From Parasitella parasitica (lineage: Eukaryota; Mucoromycota; Mucoromycetes; Mucorales; Mucoraceae), in NCBI GenBank assembly GCA_025201805.1, contig MU619241.1, forward strand, positions 257,427 through 288,994: a stretch of DNA of 31,568 nt, written 5' to 3'. Within the stretch, counting starts at the first letter, position 1, and each line of letters starts with the position of its first letter. The notes beneath the pieces are model-generated. The model was not told the DNA's origin. It did no database searches and saw only the letters and a program-made list of their open reading frames with translations. Both the position numbers and the translations under genes were made by a program. Below are positions 29,894 through 31,568 of the stretch, piece after piece.

Positions 29894-30111
29894 TTACTTG
29901 TTGGTTCGAGAGGAATGAAAGTTTCCACGTCCTCCTTTTCTTGGATGAAAACCTCCTCCTCCTGGTCGTCTGAAGGGCCCTTTCGAGTTTTTGCCATAAT
30001 TTCATGAGAAAGATGCCGCTGCTGCAACGATCTTTGGTTCAAACTGTGCTTTTTGTAGTCCAAAGGCACTGACTATTCTTCTGTCATATTCAGCGTCTTT
30101 TCTCTCCAGAT
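29894..30111 (-). pseudogene. Broken coding relic with RGG-rich end
   Basis: Minus-strand reading from about 30111: YNLERKDAEYDRRIVSAFGL, QKAQFEPKIVAAAASFS, then a TGA (30004-30002). It then continues in the same frame as NYGKNSKGPFRRPGGGGFHP and RKGGRGNFHSSRTNK, with a TAA at 29894. The Gly/Arg-rich end is of the kind seen in RNA-binding proteins. A competing frame over the same bases stays open for 112 codons (30069-29731) but gives an unstructured Q/T-rich peptide. I recognise no family. It may be the decayed 3' end of a gene or a retrocopy. Confidence 0.35.
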
Positions 30112-31073
30112 TGTATAGAGAAGAATTTACATGTAATATTATGACATTAAAACAGTTCCTTTTTAACTAATTAAACACACACACGTACGCATGGATATAT
30201 AAAGTTTCTGAAAATGGCAGGTGCTAATTTTCTCTGGATTAATTATTGATAGCGTGTATTATTTTGAACGATAACATAGTAATCACGCACCAAACAGACG
30301 GCCTGTACAGGCCACCCGTGATACACAAGTGAGAAATGGGTATTAACCGTTGTCCCAATGAAAAACAAAGCATCACAGACAGATGAATGAAATAAATCTG
30401 TCGCAGAGAATTGTAGATGGTGGCCTCAGTGATCGCCACGTATTCTATCTTGGCCTACAATATGCGACGTTGGTAGGGTCTGTCAATCGTTTTGTAAATA
30501 TCTTATACCTGTGATTATATAAATCATAGTGAGAGACAAAGTATAGAGAGACCCTCTATATCCTCACTTGATTGCACCAAATTCTGTGTCAAATTGCGTT
30601 TGTGTTGAATGTGCACAATGTTATAGCAAGTTATGCTGAGGATTGGTATATTTGAAACTCGCTGCGCATATTTACAAACCTCAAAGCGGTACATACGCAC
30701 ATTGTCTTTTCCCGTCGAGATTCTGCATAGCAGGTAGGCCTGGCATTACATTACCTAGCAGAGATGAGCACAGGCTCAATAGAGTGATGTATGCGTTTGT
30801 AGTTGAGTCAAATGTGGTTTTAAAAAAATTAAAAAAGAACAAGTCCACAGAAGAAAGATGAGAGCATGTTTCTCCCAAGCTTTTGCTATCATCTTTGAGC
30901 GTTACTCTTCGCTTTTGTATTTCTCGACATGTTGTGTTCCATGTTTCTTTGATTTGTAAACGACCTTCGATTAATAAGCAGGCTACAGTATCGTCTGGTG
31001 TAATGTTTCTCCTTGGACCGTTGCAAACGATTATTTTAGTTCTCAGAATGTAAATTTGGCCATGAGGAAACCC
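30112..31073. other. Intergenic, no gene recognised
   Basis: AT-rich. It includes a perfect 14-bp palindrome, GGCCTGTACAGGCC (30300-30313), of unknown meaning. Frames of 60-70 codons on both strands show no domain. Confidence 0.4.
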
Positions 31074-31088
31074 AAGTACTTTTGCCTC
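31074..31088. repeat. Target-site duplication, left copy
   Basis: AAGTACTTTTGCCTC, repeated exactly at 31294-31308 on the far side of an A-tailed segment. Confidence 0.75.
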
Positions 31089-31293
31089 TTCTGCGTAATT
31101 GACACAGTTTTAGATGCATTTTATATTCTTTTCCCTCTTCCCTCGCGCTATTATCTTACATTTATTTTATCTTTACCGTTTCAGTATAATTACCCTTATC
31201 CATATTTTCACATTGTTGAGCGCCGCTTCTGATGGTCTGTAAGTCCATCTTTACGTGCGACAAATAAAACTCATTTAAAAAAAAAAAAAAAAA
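31089..31293 (+). mobile_element. Retroposed segment with poly(A) tail (SINE, 5'-truncated LINE or mRNA 3'-end retrocopy)
   Basis: About 205 bp lying between two exact 15-bp direct repeats. It ends with AATAAA (31263-31268) followed 8 nt later by an A run of 17-19 nt. Poly(A) tail plus polyadenylation signal plus target duplication of this length is the signature of target-primed reverse transcription by LINE machinery. There is no open frame and no pol III A/B box that I can see, so a processed copy of an mRNA 3' end or a 5'-truncated LINE is more likely than a tRNA-derived SINE. Confidence 0.7.
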
Positions 31294-31308
31294 AAGTACT
31301 TTTGCCTC
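31294..31308. repeat. Target-site duplication, right copy
   Basis: AAGTACTTTTGCCTC directly after the poly(A) tail; its first two A's merge with the tail. Confidence 0.75.
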
Positions 31309-31568
31309 ACTGACTTTTTCTCTCTGACTTTCCTCTGACTTTCCTCTGACTTTTCCTCTGACTTTTTTCCTCTCTGACTTTTCCTCTGACTTTCCTCTGA
31401 CTTTCCGCTGACTTTTTTCCTCTCTTTGACTCTGTGACTTTTTCCTCTGACTTTCCTCTGACTTTCCTCTGACTTTCCTCTGACTTTTCCTCTGACTTTT
31501 CCTCTGACTTTTTTCCTCTTTTTGACTCTGTGACTTTTTCCTCTGACTTTCCTCTGACTTTCCTCTGA
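31309..31568. repeat. Pyrimidine-rich minisatellite, unit TTTCCTCTGAC, continuing past the window
   Basis: Tandem 10-13-bp units around TTTCCTCTGAC, with variation in the T run. A variant block TTTGACTCTGTGACTTTTTC recurs (TCTGTGAC at 31431 and again at 31527). This gives a higher-order period of about 96 bp, each containing several short units. No open frame crosses it. Confidence 0.85.

Noticed and set aside
29829-30008. Plus-strand frame with signal-peptide-like start
   Set aside because: The hydrophobic run is the complement of a CAA/CAG-like repeat. No further domain follows, and the minus strand reads better.
1-31568. CRISPR arrays, bacterial-type operons or defence systems
   Set aside because: The window is eukaryotic with intron-bearing genes, and no such structure is present.

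Overview
Organism. This is nuclear DNA of a filamentous fungus, most likely an early-diverging one of the Mucoromycota (Mucorales-like). The genes carry many short GT-AG introns (about 45-88 nt), untranslated DNA is AT-rich with long poly(A)/poly(T) tracts, and the coded proteins are ordinary eukaryotic housekeeping families. The species cannot be fixed from the sequence. Layout. 1-960: 3' part of a decayed LINE reverse transcriptase (minus). 1533-2414: GNAT-type acetyltransferase (minus). 2960-3900: wreck of a ketopantoate-reductase (PanE/ApbA) gene (plus). 4318-6187: six-exon bestrophin-like channel (plus), convergent with 6254-7957, an Air1/Air2-type zinc-knuckle protein (minus). The latter is divergent from 8189-11093, a seven-exon Nup88/Nup82 nucleoporin (plus). 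12002-13299: YEATS-domain protein with an AF9-like C-terminal domain (plus), tail to tail across a 35-N assembly gap with 13361-15565, the ZNF598/Hel2 ubiquitin ligase (minus). 15638-15935: possible small lysine-rich gene (minus). 16262-17327: perilipin-like lipid-droplet protein (plus). 17591-18070: pogo/Tigger-type MITE. 18608-20028 and 20302-21769: 26S proteasome lid subunits RPN7 (minus) and RPN6 (plus), head to head with 273 bp between start codons. 23661-24575: four-TM membrane protein (minus). 26104-27029: secreted-then-anchored single-TM protein (plus). 27786-28980: V-ATPase subunit D, VMA8 (minus). 28981-31568: gene-poor, with a degraded RGG-rich coding relic, a short retroposed segment with poly(A) tail and 15-bp target duplication, and a pyrimidine-rich minisatellite running off the window. 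How the genes fit together. There is no gene cluster with a shared pathway, but protein quality control is over-represented: Hel2 marks stalled ribosomes, and RPN6 and RPN7 are neighbouring lid subunits that share one intergenic promoter. Air1/2 (nuclear RNA surveillance), Nup88 (nuclear export) and the YEATS reader are nuclear-function genes. I found no previously undescribed multi-gene system. The most unusual content is mobile-element debris and pseudogenes between conserved genes. All exon joins were worked out by eye from reading frame, splice consensus and family similarity, without transcript data.
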